From NCBI GenBank assembly GCA_030340625.1, contig JAOPHQ010004836.1, forward strand, positions 414,001 through 478,000: 64,000 bases of DNA, in the 5' to 3' direction. Origin of the DNA: Merluccius polli (taxonomy: Eukaryota > Chordata > Actinopteri > Gadiformes > Merlucciidae). The translations under genes and the position numbers were made by a program. Below are positions 1-9,374 of this stretch, in pieces. Every line of letters starts with the position of its first letter. Within the stretch, counting starts at the first letter, position 1. Under the pieces are notes generated by a model, which was given only the letters and a program-made list of their open reading frames with translations, had not been told where the DNA came from and searched no databases.

Positions 1-19
1 CAGCACAGAGTGTACCCCC

Positions 20-764
20 ATGGGGGCCGTCATCCGTACAGCCCTGGCTCGCCTAGGGCTCGATGCTCCTCAGGCAGACTTGGCTCAGCCTAACACCTTC
101 TTCAGGGGCAGCCCTGCCCCGACCTCTTTCTCTGTCCCTCCTTCAGAGGAGGGAAAGAGCTACACTCTTGCTGGAAGGATGTCAAGGCCCTCTCCCGTAC
201 TTCTTCCAGTGCTCGGGCCTTGGCGGCCATGCAGGATCCAGCGCAGTATGGGCTGGGTCGCATGCCGTCCGTTGAGCCCGCCATTGCCTCCCTCATTTTG
301 GTCCCCGATCAGGCTTTGAGGCATCAGGCTTTGAGGCTAGATGCCAGGTGTCCCCGGCCCCAGTGCAGGGTCACAGACGACCTGCTTTCAAAGGCCTGCG
401 ATGCAGCGGCACGTATGGGTCGGATAGGCAACTCTCTCTCCCACCTAATGCTGGCACTCTGGAGTGTGTCCGCTCCTGGCAGGCCTAGGGACTCCTCGGC
501 TGCCCCCCAAAGCCGCTCCCAGCCACGCTCATATCCAGCGAGAGGCGATGGCTTACACAGATCTCGGCGGCCCACCCAGCCACCCGATGGCAACTTTCGC
601 GCTTCTGCCCGTCCATCGCCCGGGCAGCCTCGGGCCGCAGAGCCTCACCGGTCCCCACCACGAGCCCACAGAGGCCGGGGGGCCAGGCGTTAGGAGCACG
701 GGGCCGGCCGTCGGCTGTTTTTCCCAGCAGCAGCTCAGTCACTGGGCTGCCTGTACTATAGACC
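20..764 (+). pseudogene. Probable DIRS ORF1 (gag-like) remnant
   Basis: Pro/Arg/Ser-rich frames run through this stretch upstream of the reverse transcriptase and switch between all three + frames, with no long intact ORF. Position upstream of RT is where DIRS elements carry their gag-like protein. No motif such as a zinc knuckle could be recognised, so the call rests on position only. Confidence 0.4.
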
Positions 765-1019
765 CCTGGGTGGTTTCCACCTTAACCCGGGGGTACGAAT
801 TACAGTTCCGGCGCCGGCCCCAAGCCTTCGGCCGGGTCAAAATGACAGTCGTCCGCGATCCGGCGAAGGCCTCAGCTCTGGCCCAGGAGCTATCTGCCCT
901 CCTGGCCAAGGGTGCGATCGAGCCAGTGGACCCTCAGTTACAACCCGGGGGGGTTCTACTCGGCGTACTTTCTTGTAACCAAGAAAGACAGCGGATTCCA
1001 GCCCATTCTAGACCTAAGG

Positions 1020-1561
1020 TAGCCTCGCGAGACCAGCCTGATCTCGCGAGCTCCATGATATTCCACTCACAGTTCAGTCTGGTATTGCACGACGGAGAAA
1101 ATTTGGAGCCGATCAGAAAATGATCGTCCAATCAGCGTTGGTTTTGAGGCGGGTTCAAGTGTGACGCAATGAGGAGCGACTCTTCAGTCTAAACAACATG
1201 GCGGCTTCCGCGGATGTGACCGAGATGCCCGCAGCTATTGAGCAAGTTGTAGCACAATTAGAGTTTATTCGTTCTCTAAAAGATGAGCAAAAAGCGGCAC
1301 TGGAGGCTTTTCTCGGAGGAAAAGATGCTTTTGCCCTTCTCCCGACTTGTTTACTTGATGAGCTTGCCTCGACGCTCTGTTATCACGTCATACGCTTCGT
1401 TGATCTGATTGGTTGATTTGGCCCGTCAATCACCAACATAGGCAGATGGTTTATCCAATCAGCAACCAGTATTTTCGCCCCCTCCAAAAGGCTCTCCAAC
1501 GGAACGAAGCCAAATGGAAATGCTGAGCCAACGTGAATCATTCCATCTGGCGGAGTCAGGT
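1020..1561 (+). mobile_element. 542-bp insertion with 11-bp target duplication, carrying a RecQ-like gene fragment
   Basis: The DIRS coding sequence is interrupted here and resumes exactly. TAGACCTAAGG occurs on both sides (1009-1019 and 1562-1572), giving an 11-bp target-site duplication. Removing the insert plus one copy restores the RT reading frame across the site. The left end carries an inverted pair CTCGCGAGA/TCTCGCGAG (1024-1032 and 1042-1050). The right end read inward on the other strand starts ACCTGACTCCGCC; the two ends are not clear terminal inverted repeats. Target length fits Mutator-like (9-11 bp) better than hAT (8 bp), but the family is not established. Confidence 0.75.
1198..1416 (+). 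pseudogene. Truncated RecQ-like helicase N-terminus inside the insertion
   Basis: A 72-codon ORF begins MAASADVTEMPA, about 60 bp after promoter-like sequence. It contains EFIRSLKDEQKAALEAFLGG and KDAFALLPT, which match in character the Q-motif and the lead into the Walker A motif of RecQ-family DNA helicases. The glycine-lysine of Walker A and all later helicase motifs are missing; reading diverges after LLPT and stops at 1416. It is therefore a captured or deleted 5' gene fragment, not a working helicase. The helicase assignment is from motif memory and is tentative. Confidence 0.5.
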
Positions 1562-3141
1562 TAGACCTAAGGGGCCTCAACACGTTTTTAAAAGTTTTGC
1601 CATTTCACATGCTCACCTCGGCAGACACCCTGAGTGTAGTTGCCAGAGGGGAGTGGTTCACAACCATAGATCTGAAGGACACCTATTTTCATGTGCCGGT
1701 TGCATCACACCTGAGGTTTGCCTATCGGGGCCGGCATTTCCAGTTCACGGTACTTCCTTTTGGGCTCTCCCTCTCCCCGAGGGTTTTCACCAGGGTCGTG
1801 GCGGCAGCCCTTGCACCCCTGCAGATGCAGGGCATGAAGGTCCTGCCGTATTTGGACGACTGGCTGGTCTGTGCCCCGTCCAGGTCCCAGGTGGCCCAGG
1901 ATACGGCCCGCCTACTGTCGCACGTGGCCCGGCTGGGCTTGACGGTGAACCGGGGAAAGAGTTGCCTGGACCCTTCCCAAAGGGTTACCTATCTGGGGAT
2001 GGTTCTGGACTCAGTCACCATGAGGGCCTGCCTTTCACCTCAGTGCGTGGACGACATCCTCTGCCTTCTTCCCCTCTTCAGGGCCGGCAGGAGGCTGCTT
2101 TTCGTTCAGTTTCTACAGCTTTTGGGCAAACTGACAGCTGCCTCAGGTGTGGTACCTCTGGGCTTACTGTCCCTGCGCCCACTGCAAATGTGGATGAACA
2201 GCCTGCACCTAGATGCCAAGTGGCACAGGCAGAGTAGGGTCAGGTTGACTCTGCAGTGTCGTCTCTCTCTCTCCATGGAGGGAGAGGGCGTATCTGGCAG
2301 CAGGCGTGCCCATGGGTACAATTCTGGCCCGCCAGGAGCTGGTAACAGCAGACGCCTCCCTCTCGGGATGGGGCGCAGTGTGGCGGGGCAGGACTGCGCA
2401 GGGACGGTGGTCTGCCCCAGAGGGTACACAGCATATCAACGTGCTAGAGCTCAGGGCTGTGCAGCTAGCACTGGTCTGCTTTCTGCCCCATTTGGTGGGC
2501 AGGCATGTTCTGGTCCGGTCGGACAACATGTCCATGGTTTCCCAGGTGAACCACCAGGGGGGCACCAGGTAGGCACGGCTTCTCCGGCTATCCCGGAGCC
2601 TGTTGACTTGGGCGTCTCCCCGTCTGGCCAGCCTGCGGGCAGTCTATTTACCGGGGGACAGGAATCCGGTCACGGACTTCCTCTCCCGACGGAAGCCCCC
2701 ACCAGGAGAATGGCGGCTTCATCCCGAGGTGGTGGAGTCGATGTGGGGCCTCTTCGGCAGGGCGGAGGTAGACCTCTTTGCCTCGGAGGAGTCGACGCAT
2801 TGCCCCCTCTGGTTCTCCTGGACAGAAGCAACCAGCCCGTTGGGGCAGGACCCGTTGGGGCAGGACGCGTTGGCGCACGATTGGCCAGACAGACCTCTGT
2901 ATGCCTTTCCACCATTGCCTCTGATCCTACCGACACTCCAGAGGGTCCTTTTGCAGGGCCACCGGCTTCTGATGGTGGCTCCCTTTTGGCCAGGGAGGCT
3001 CTGGTATCCACTGCTGCTCAGACTCTATTGCAGTGCGCCATGGCGCCTCCCCAACAGGAGGGACCTCCTGCCACAGCTGAGGGGTCAGATCTGGCATCCC
3101 GACCCCTGTCGCCTCCAGCTCTGGGCCTGGCCACTGCAGGG

Positions 3142-4176
3142 CCCGACCCACTGCTGAGGGATTGCACTGCGGCCGTCAGGGGTACTGTCCTGAGTGCCAG
3201 GGCACCGTTGACCAGGCTGCAATACGAAAACAGGTGGAAGCTGTTCTCCAACTGGTGTGCGGCTAGAGCCGTGGATCCAGTACACTGCACTGTGGCCACC
3301 GTGCTGGAAGTTTTGCAGTTCCTCCTGGATAGTGGCCGTTCCCACTCCACCTTGAGGGTCTATGTCGCGGCTATCTCCTCCCTACACAATAGGGTGGACG
3401 GCGCCACAGTAGGACGCCACAGGCTAGTGTCCCTCTTCCTTAGAGGGGCTTTGAGGCTGCGTCCCCCCACAGCCATGAGGGCTCCGGCATGGGACCTGCC
3501 GCTGGTGCTGGAAGCCCTGTCATCGCCTCCCTTTGAGCCCTTGGGCCAAGTGAAGCTGAAGTGGCTGTCCATGAAGGCTGCCTTTTTACTCGCCATAACC
3601 TCTGCGAAGCGGGTCGGGGAGTTGCATGCCCTATCTGTGAGTGATACATGCTTGAGGTGGAACTCCGATGGCTCGGGTGTCACTCTATGGCCGAATGTTG
3701 CGTTCCTGCCAAAGGTGCTTCCACGCAATCACCTTAACCAACCCATCCAGTTAGCACGCTTTGACCCCCCATCTGAGGAGGGTGGGTATGAGCTGCTGTG
3801 CCCGGTGCGGGCTCTAAGGGCTTATATTTCCGCTACCGCCGATATTCGGCAGTCAGAGCAGCTTTTTGTTTGCCATGGTGGCCCTAACAGGGGTCATGTT
3901 TTAACAAAGCAGAGGCTGTCCCACTGGGTTGTGGATACCATAACACATGCCTACAGGGCCAGTGGTCGCCCCCCGCCGTCCGGGGTTAGGTGTCACTCAA
4001 CCAGGAGTGTCTCAGCATCATGGGCTGCCCTGAGAGGGGTGCCCCTGGGGACCATCTGTGCCGCGGCGTCATGGGCGTCGCCTAGCACATTCTCCTGGTT
4101 CTACCGGGTCAACGTCGCCACTCCCCATCTGATGGGTGTGGTCCTGAGGCCAAGTTCTGCTGTCTCCAGTCAGTGA
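3142..4176 (+). CDS. DIRS tyrosine recombinase
   Basis: Uninterrupted frame-1 reading of about 345 codons. An N-terminal SAM-like helical part (LTRLQYENRWKLFSNWC) is followed by the catalytic domain. The conserved residues are visible: Arg in ITSAKRVGELHALS, the His-x-x-Arg pair in HSTRSVSASWA, and the nucleophile Tyr in TFSWFYRVNV. It overlaps the end of the RNase H frame by a few codons in a different frame, as in other DIRS elements, so the true start is uncertain and may lie inside the overlap. It would catalyse integration of a circular element copy without a target-site duplication. The domain looks intact although the rest of the element is not. Confidence 0.85.
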   Translation, partial: PDPLLRDCTAAVRGTVLSARAPLTRLQYENRWKLFSNWCAARAVDPVHCTVATVLEVLQFLLDSGRSHSTLRVYVAAISSLHNRVDGATVGRHRLVSLFLRGALRLRPPTAMRAPAWDLPLVLEALSSPPFEPLGQVKLKWLSMKAAFLLAITSAKRVGELHALSVSDTCLRWNSDGSGVTLWPNVAFLPKVLPRNHLNQPIQLARFDPPSEEGGYELLCPVRALRAYISATADIRQSEQLFVCHGGPNRGHVLTKQRLSHWVVDTITHAYRASGRPPPSGVRCHSTRSVSASWAALRGVPLGTICAAASWASPSTFSWFYRVNVATPHLMGVVLRPSSAVSSQ

Positions 4177-4265
4177 GGCGAGTGCTTGGGTTCTTCTTGA
4201 CGTTGGTATAGGTCATCCAGTGCTTAAAGCACCGCCTCTGGCGGTCAGTAAGGATGAAATAGAAC

Positions 4266-4316
4266 GCAGAGTTACATATGTAACTCCGGTTCTATGAATC
4301 CTGGATGGCCGCCAGA
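4266..4316 (+). repeat. DIRS inverted repeat, inner copy
   Basis: This segment (GCAGAGTTACATATGTAACT onward, then TTCTATGAATCCTGGATG) is repeated in inverted orientation at 4492-4543 with few changes. A direct copy pair CCAGTGCTTAAAGCACC lies just outside each (4217 and 4474). Such split repeats at the 3' end are characteristic of DIRS elements. Confidence 0.85.
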
Positions 4317-4491
4317 GTTACAGGTCACTCAGAAGTCTCGTGGTTTGCGAGAAGATTCTGGGAACAGATCCTCTGTCGACACCGGGCTATATAGCCTTCC
4401 GGTGTCACGAGGGGTCACAGGTGACTTTGTTGGTATAGGTACTCAAACTGTGCATGCGCGAGACGGATACATCCAGTGCTTAAAGCACCAC

Positions 4492-4543
4492 CTCTGGCGG
4501 TCATCCAGGATTCATAGAACCAGAGTTACATACGTAACTCTGC
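4492..4543 (-). repeat. DIRS inverted repeat, terminal copy
   Basis: Inverse copy of 4266-4316, containing the near-palindrome GAGTTACATACGTAACTC. It marks the right end of the DIRS element. Confidence 0.85.
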
Positions 4544-4601
4544 ATTAGTTGACTATTTGATTAAAAGAGCGTTGGCACTAGCGTGCTGTGTTGTGCTGCA
4601 G

Positions 4602-5531
4602 GTGAGGAAGGAGCTGGAGATGGGGGGCATAGAGTACTATCCGCAAAAGGAGTTTGACGAGGACATGGAAGACAAGAGTGACAACGACAAGATACGGGTG
4701 AGACACTGTAGTGGGTTAATTTTCTTGTTGTCACATACATGTGCCTGCATTTGCAAAGTCACACATGCACACACAAACTCGGAACTCTTTTCTTAAAGTG
4801 GAGCCTTGTGGAAAACAATTTGAAGTGCTCACAGTCGCCCTCTACTGGCTAGTTTGCAAACATGTAACCTTAGAGAATGGCAGCTTGGTAATAAAAGCTC
4901 TAATCTCTACAATGTAATTTATGTATAATGTAATAAATGCTCTATAAAATATAATCTCCTGTCTGACAAAGGCCTTTAATTTTGTCTTTGAACGCAGGAG
5001 TCGATGCCCTTAGCTGTGGTAGGCAGCGACAAGGAGTATCAGGTCAACGGGAAACGGGTTCTGGGAAGGAAGACCGCTTGGGGGGTGGTGGAAGGTGGGT
5101 AACTCTTCACCACACAAATTGCTTTCATGTTCTCGACTTTAGTGTCTCCAAACTCATGAAGTCAAGTGTCTGCTAAGCCTCCTTTCCTCTTGTTTTCAGT
5201 TGAAAACCCCAACCACTGTGAGTTTGCTCAGCTGAGAGATTTCCTGATCAGGTATTGTTATTAACATGAGTAACATGATGATGATGATGATGATGATGAT
5301 AGATTTCCAGTAATCCTTAATGCTGACAATCAGTAAAGTAAGCAACACACATTCACCATTCTGTAATGCTGACAATTTTACCCGTGCTTCCTTGTTGGCA
5401 GGTCTCACCTCCAGGACCTGAAGGAGGTCACGCACAACATCCACTATGAAACCTACCGTGCCAAGAGGCTCCATGGCAATGGAGGCCTGCACCCCGTCTC
5501 CACCAACGACACCCAGGAAAGCAACCTGTGA
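4602..5531 (+). CDS. septin3: Septin-3, last four coding exons
   Basis: Four exons with consensus splice sites join in frame: 4602-4697 (VRKELEMGGIEYYPQKEF...), 4998-5094 (ESMPLAVVGSDKEYQVNGKR...), 5200-5251 (ENPNHCEFAQLRDFLIR) and 5402-5531 (SHLQDLKEVTHNIHYETYR..., stop TGA at 5529-5531). Junction phases are 0, 1 and 2. They encode the C-terminal third of a septin GTPase domain, including AVVGSD and the septin unique element. The short tail HPVSTNDTQESNL lacks the long coiled coil of other septin groups, which fits the SEPT3 subgroup; wording is closer to septin-3 than to septin-9 or -12 as I recall them. Septins form GTP-binding filaments at membranes. Earlier exons lie left of the window, beyond the DIRS insertion. 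Confidence 0.92.
5277..5302. repeat. (GAT)n microsatellite in septin3 intron
   Basis: About eight copies of GAT between the third and fourth septin exons. Confidence 0.9.
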
Positions 5532-7502
5532 TCAGCTAGTCAGTCAGTCAGGGACGAGAGGGCAGAGAGACAGAAGAGGCCGAAGGAAAGCAGTGCAATG
5601 ATGTCGTCAGATGTATAGATATATCTATATAGAGAGATGTATAGATATATCTGTACATATTGAGATATATAGATGTACACTATATATCATGACGTGACAT
5701 CAGCCTGCATGCTCAGAGAACATCAGTGTGAGGCGCTCCGTGTGCCCATGCCCATTTCATGTCTGGTTTCTCCTCGTGGCCCCAACCTAGGTGAAGCCCT
5801 CAGCCCTACGCAAAAGCCATTCCAAGTGGGTTTGGATGAGAGTGCACACTCACCCAGAACCCTTTATAGTCATTACCGTGCTCCGCTACCTGTGCCATTT
5901 CATCCTCAATCCACTGCCAAAGCAGTCTATGTTTAAAAAGTGTAGTGCCATTGCCATTCTAATTAATATTCACTTGGCGAATGCGTACATGTGCCATTAA
6001 ATCAGCTTTAGTGTTGTTGGACAGACTTATGTCTACATTCAGGCTATTGTGATCATGTGTTCTGGTTACACTTGTGACTGCTCATAAGTGTGTCTTCCTC
6101 AGTTACTCACTAACTGAGTCACCTGGTGGTGAATTTGACCCCTCCACAACAGAAGGGTAGTGGAAACGAACAATATTTTTCTGTCCATTTTCAGGTAATT
6201 TTTTTTAACTGGGGGATAGGGACATAATGAAATCTAAAAGAAAAATATATTTCTGTCCTAAGATCACAACTTGGATAATATTTTGGTTTATTTGCATGTA
6301 TTGAAAATCAAAAAAAGACCATTAGTAGTAGCGGTCAATAGGTTAAGATATGAATTAAATCATTTTACTGTAATGCAGACTTTATTTAAACAGTAAGAGG
6401 TGAATAAGTGAAGATATAAAAGTGAATAATAATTGTACTGTAATGCAGCCTTTGCATTCATCTGTATTCATTTCCCTAGTCACTTTCCAATCCAAATTTA
6501 AAAGTGACTCAAAATGATCATGCAAAACACCAGAAATGTTCAGGTTTGCGTCTACATATGGTCCAATAGTTTGTGCCAATGCAATTTCGATTTCAAACGT
6601 TATCATATTCGCCATACGGTGGCAGTATTCTGTTAAAAAAAAATCGGCGACAACCAGAAGCGTTGTCACTTTCTGCCTTTTTTCCCCTTCTTTTTCTCTT
6701 TTCCTCTTTTGTTATTGATTGAGTGTTTATGGTTGATACTAGCCCTTGGGATGACTTATGACTTATCATTGTGTTTATAGCCATCAGGGCTAACACAGTA
6801 CAGGGAGATGCATCTCTCCAGGCAGGTTTAGATTTAGTCAAAGGTGCAAATATCAGATTGCATTCCCTGCTGAGGTCATCACACCAGAGGAATCATTTGC
6901 TTATATGGTTTTATACTTTTCTTTAGAAATATATCCATATTGTTTTGTGATGCACTGATTTCAAACTAGAACAAATAGATAAATAGCATACATATCTATG
7001 CTAAGGGAAGTTCCAGGTTAATTTATCTTTTGAACATGTAAGGGGTAGTAAACCATCAGAATATTTTTTACTATAATATGTATGGGTGTGACTTTGACAA
7101 GTTGGCATATTGTGTACAAAAAATGAGTTTGCTGTGTGCTTTTAGTGTGGTCATTGGTTTTCAAATCCCATATTTAGACAATGTTATAAAATGTATGACA
7201 AAATGTAAGTGTGCATGCTTGTGGTGGTATAACCGGTTATAATCCTATGTGGTCTGGATCAACAGCCAATCAACATGACCAACGTATGAACTATTTCCAG
7301 ATATGTGAGATGTGCACATTAACTGTCCAAACTACCAAACACAGCACTGCTGTATTAAATTCTGTCACATAGTTTTTTAGCTGTACTTCATAATGTGTCC
7401 CTTTAATAGCCATGCGATTGTGAGGCACAAACACATTTTTTCCATTTATTTCTACTTTGATGCATTATTTATTATTTATTTTAAGATTGTTTATTTAATA
7501 AA
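5532..7502 (+). other. septin3: Probable septin3 3' UTR
   Basis: Follows the stop codon with no ORF of recognisable origin. An AATAAA at 7497-7502 is a plausible polyadenylation signal, with A-rich DNA after it. The exact end of the transcript cannot be fixed from sequence alone; earlier weaker signals exist. Confidence 0.45.
5609..5688. repeat. TA-rich imperfect repeat (TAGATATATC type)
   Basis: Imperfect copies of AGATATATCTATA in the septin3 3' UTR, able to fold back on themselves. Confidence 0.75.
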
Positions 7503-8149
7503 GGCACATGTCCAATTTTTTTCTTGAATCTGTAGAATACTTAAAAAATAAAAACATTTCTGAATCCACCTTCTTTTAGGCCTTGAACAATTTCAAAAGT
7601 AATTTGTGCTGTTCAAGCTCTATTTAGGTTCACGATCTAATTCATGACCTTTTCTAATTAGAGGAGACAGACTTGGGAATACCAGACCTGTTACAACCTA
7701 CACTACCAATGATACGCCGTGTTCAACAACTGGAGGGTATATTTTCTAAAGAAAATGTGCATGATTGCTATCTGGGCCGGTATTTGATAACTTACTGCTG
7801 ATTGTGTGGCCAAGCAAACTGCCACTATCAAGCAAACATTTGATAGAATGTTAATGTCAGACCTCATGTTGATTATTTGCTTCTCTACTGTTATATGAGC
7901 ACCCCTGTACATAGGCATAGTTAGCATGCTAACGTGCTAGAATGCTAATGGACAAATACGCCAGTACACCCCTCTCCTGGGCTGTAAAGGGGACAGATGA
8001 GTCGAGGAACATATTGTGAGCATAATCTGCCCATACAGGTAAACGGGTTGAAAGACAGAACACTTTGGATGGAACCCTGAAGAAGGAGAAGTAAAGAAAG
8101 GGGCTTTGCATTGATTGACAGGGAAAACACTGGTCTAACGCAAAGGAAC
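7503..8149. other. Intergenic DNA, no gene seen
   Basis: AT-rich sequence without a supportable ORF. Wording near 7660-7740 resembles decayed LINE coding but is too degraded to assign. Confidence 0.5.
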
Positions 8150-8400
8150 TACTATGAATGGTGAATGGTAAATGGACTGTATTTATATAGCACTCAGGGT
8201 TTCCCCTTCAGACCTGTGGCCACTCAAAAATGCCAAATATTTTTGCCTCACATTCACCCATTCATACACACATTCATACATCGATGGCGGTGTCAACCAT
8301 GCAAGGCAACAGCCAGCTCGTCTGAAGCAGTAGGTGTCTTGCTCATGGACAACTTGACACAGCTAGGAGGAGCTGGGGATTGAACCAGCAACCTCTGGTT
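8150..8400 (+). repeat. Common teleost dispersed repeat
   Basis: Contains GTAAATGGACTGTATTTATATAGC, CACATTCACCCATTCATACAC and GGGGATTGAACCAGCAACC. This word order is familiar from a dispersed repeat found across teleost genomes. The family name is not certain, so none is given. Confidence 0.6.
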
Positions 8401-8689
8401 GCCAGACAACCCACTGCCATCCCAAGACAGAATACCAAACCTTTTCTTATCTAAAGAGTTCTCTGCATCCATGGATGATGAGCAATCAGATTAGTCGAGG
8501 CTCATGAATAAAGATGAGATTGAGAGGACCATGTCTGGCTCGCAACAGGATCAGTTTGAGGCAGCACACCTCACACACATGATTTCAGATACAGTAAAAT
8601 GTATCCAGTCCAAGACGGTTGCCGTAGGTGAATCCAAAAGGCGTCAAAAGGTATAGACAGTGCACGCTAAGTATATTACACCAATGATA

Positions 8690-8793
8690 CTCTTTCTCTG
8701 TTTTCCCTCAGGAGACACCACAGTCTTTGCATGCATTTCGGCATACTTCTTAGACTATCTCTCTTTTTAGATGTAGGCAAAGCATCTTTAATG
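8690..8793 (+). mobile_element. L2-type LINE remnant, left part
   Basis: Reading in + gives GDTTVFACISAYF, equivalent to the DTTVSAWISACL stretch just after the YADD motif in L2/CR1-like reverse transcriptases (compare the copy at 32400-32790). It stops at a hAT insertion and resumes at 11937. Confidence 0.6.
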
Positions 8794-9374
8794 GTCTAAC
8801 CCAGTGTTTCCCAAACCTTTCTTCTGGGGACCCACTTTTTGAAAATGACAAACCACCGCGACCCAATTCACGTTATGGCATCGCGAGAAGAGCATCATTG
8901 CACATAAATGTACGTTCCTGAACCTTATCACTGCCATTTCCCCATCACTTTATGCTAGGACTATTGTATTATAGACCTATTGAATGGATGAACCACACAT
9001 TTCAAAGAGACATTTCTTTAATAACTTCATGTTTTGCACTTATTATTGATTAATGCATTTAAGTGAGTTAACAGGCTCATCATTTAATGAGTAAACCAAT
9101 ATTGGCCTACACATTTCAAATATAACTTTATAAATTACATCAAACAAATGCATTTAGTTTAACAGGCTCTCCTTTTTTTCATATCATTAGTACAACAAAC
9201 ATCATTTATTCTATAGCAGCCTTTTATATTAGATTCATCATATAATAATTATCCAAGCACATTTAATATCAAAAACAGGCTCATTTTTTTATTGACGACA
9301 ATTTTTGAAAATCGTTTGGTATGGATGTGAGCCCGCGAGATTTAGGCTGAACGTGAGAGGGCAGCTGCAGCTTA

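Larger units (their letters stand above)
765..3157 (+). pseudogene. DIRS reverse transcriptase and RNase H, frameshifted
   Basis: Reading begins in frame 2 (WVVSTLTRGYELQF...), moves to frame 3 at a run of seven G near 948-954, and continues through GFYSAYFLVTKKDSGF. After the inserted element (1020-1572 including one target copy) it resumes in frame 1 with TIDLKDTYFHVPV and the catalytic YLDD at about 1850-1861. A slip at the CT repeat near 2262-2275 moves it to frame 2, where RNase H motifs follow: VTADASLSGWGAVW, INVLELRAVQLAL and VRSDNMSMV. A TAG at 2570-2572 interrupts it, then DLFASEES...YAFPPL continues to 3157. The domains are complete but cannot be translated as one protein, so this copy is inactive for RT. 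Confidence 0.88.
1..4546 (+). mobile_element. DIRS-like tyrosine-recombinase retrotransposon (5' end outside window)
   Basis: The stretch encodes, in order, a gag-like region, reverse transcriptase, RNase H and a tyrosine recombinase. That set without an integrase is the hallmark of the DIRS order, which integrates a circular DNA copy by recombinase rather than by DDE integrase. The 3' end carries the split repeats expected of DIRS: an inverted pair (4266-4316 and 4492-4543) and a direct pair (4217-4247 and 4474-4504). The element is broken by at least two frameshifts, one stop and a 542-bp insertion. It ends about 55 bp before a septin exon, so it sits in an intron of that gene. The left terminus is outside the window. 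Confidence 0.9.

Noticed and set aside
6382..6669. 95-codon - strand ORF (MANMITFEIEIALAQTIG...) in the septin3 3' region
   Set aside because: Open by chance in AT-rich DNA; no motif, no splice context, and it lies antisense to the probable 3' UTR.
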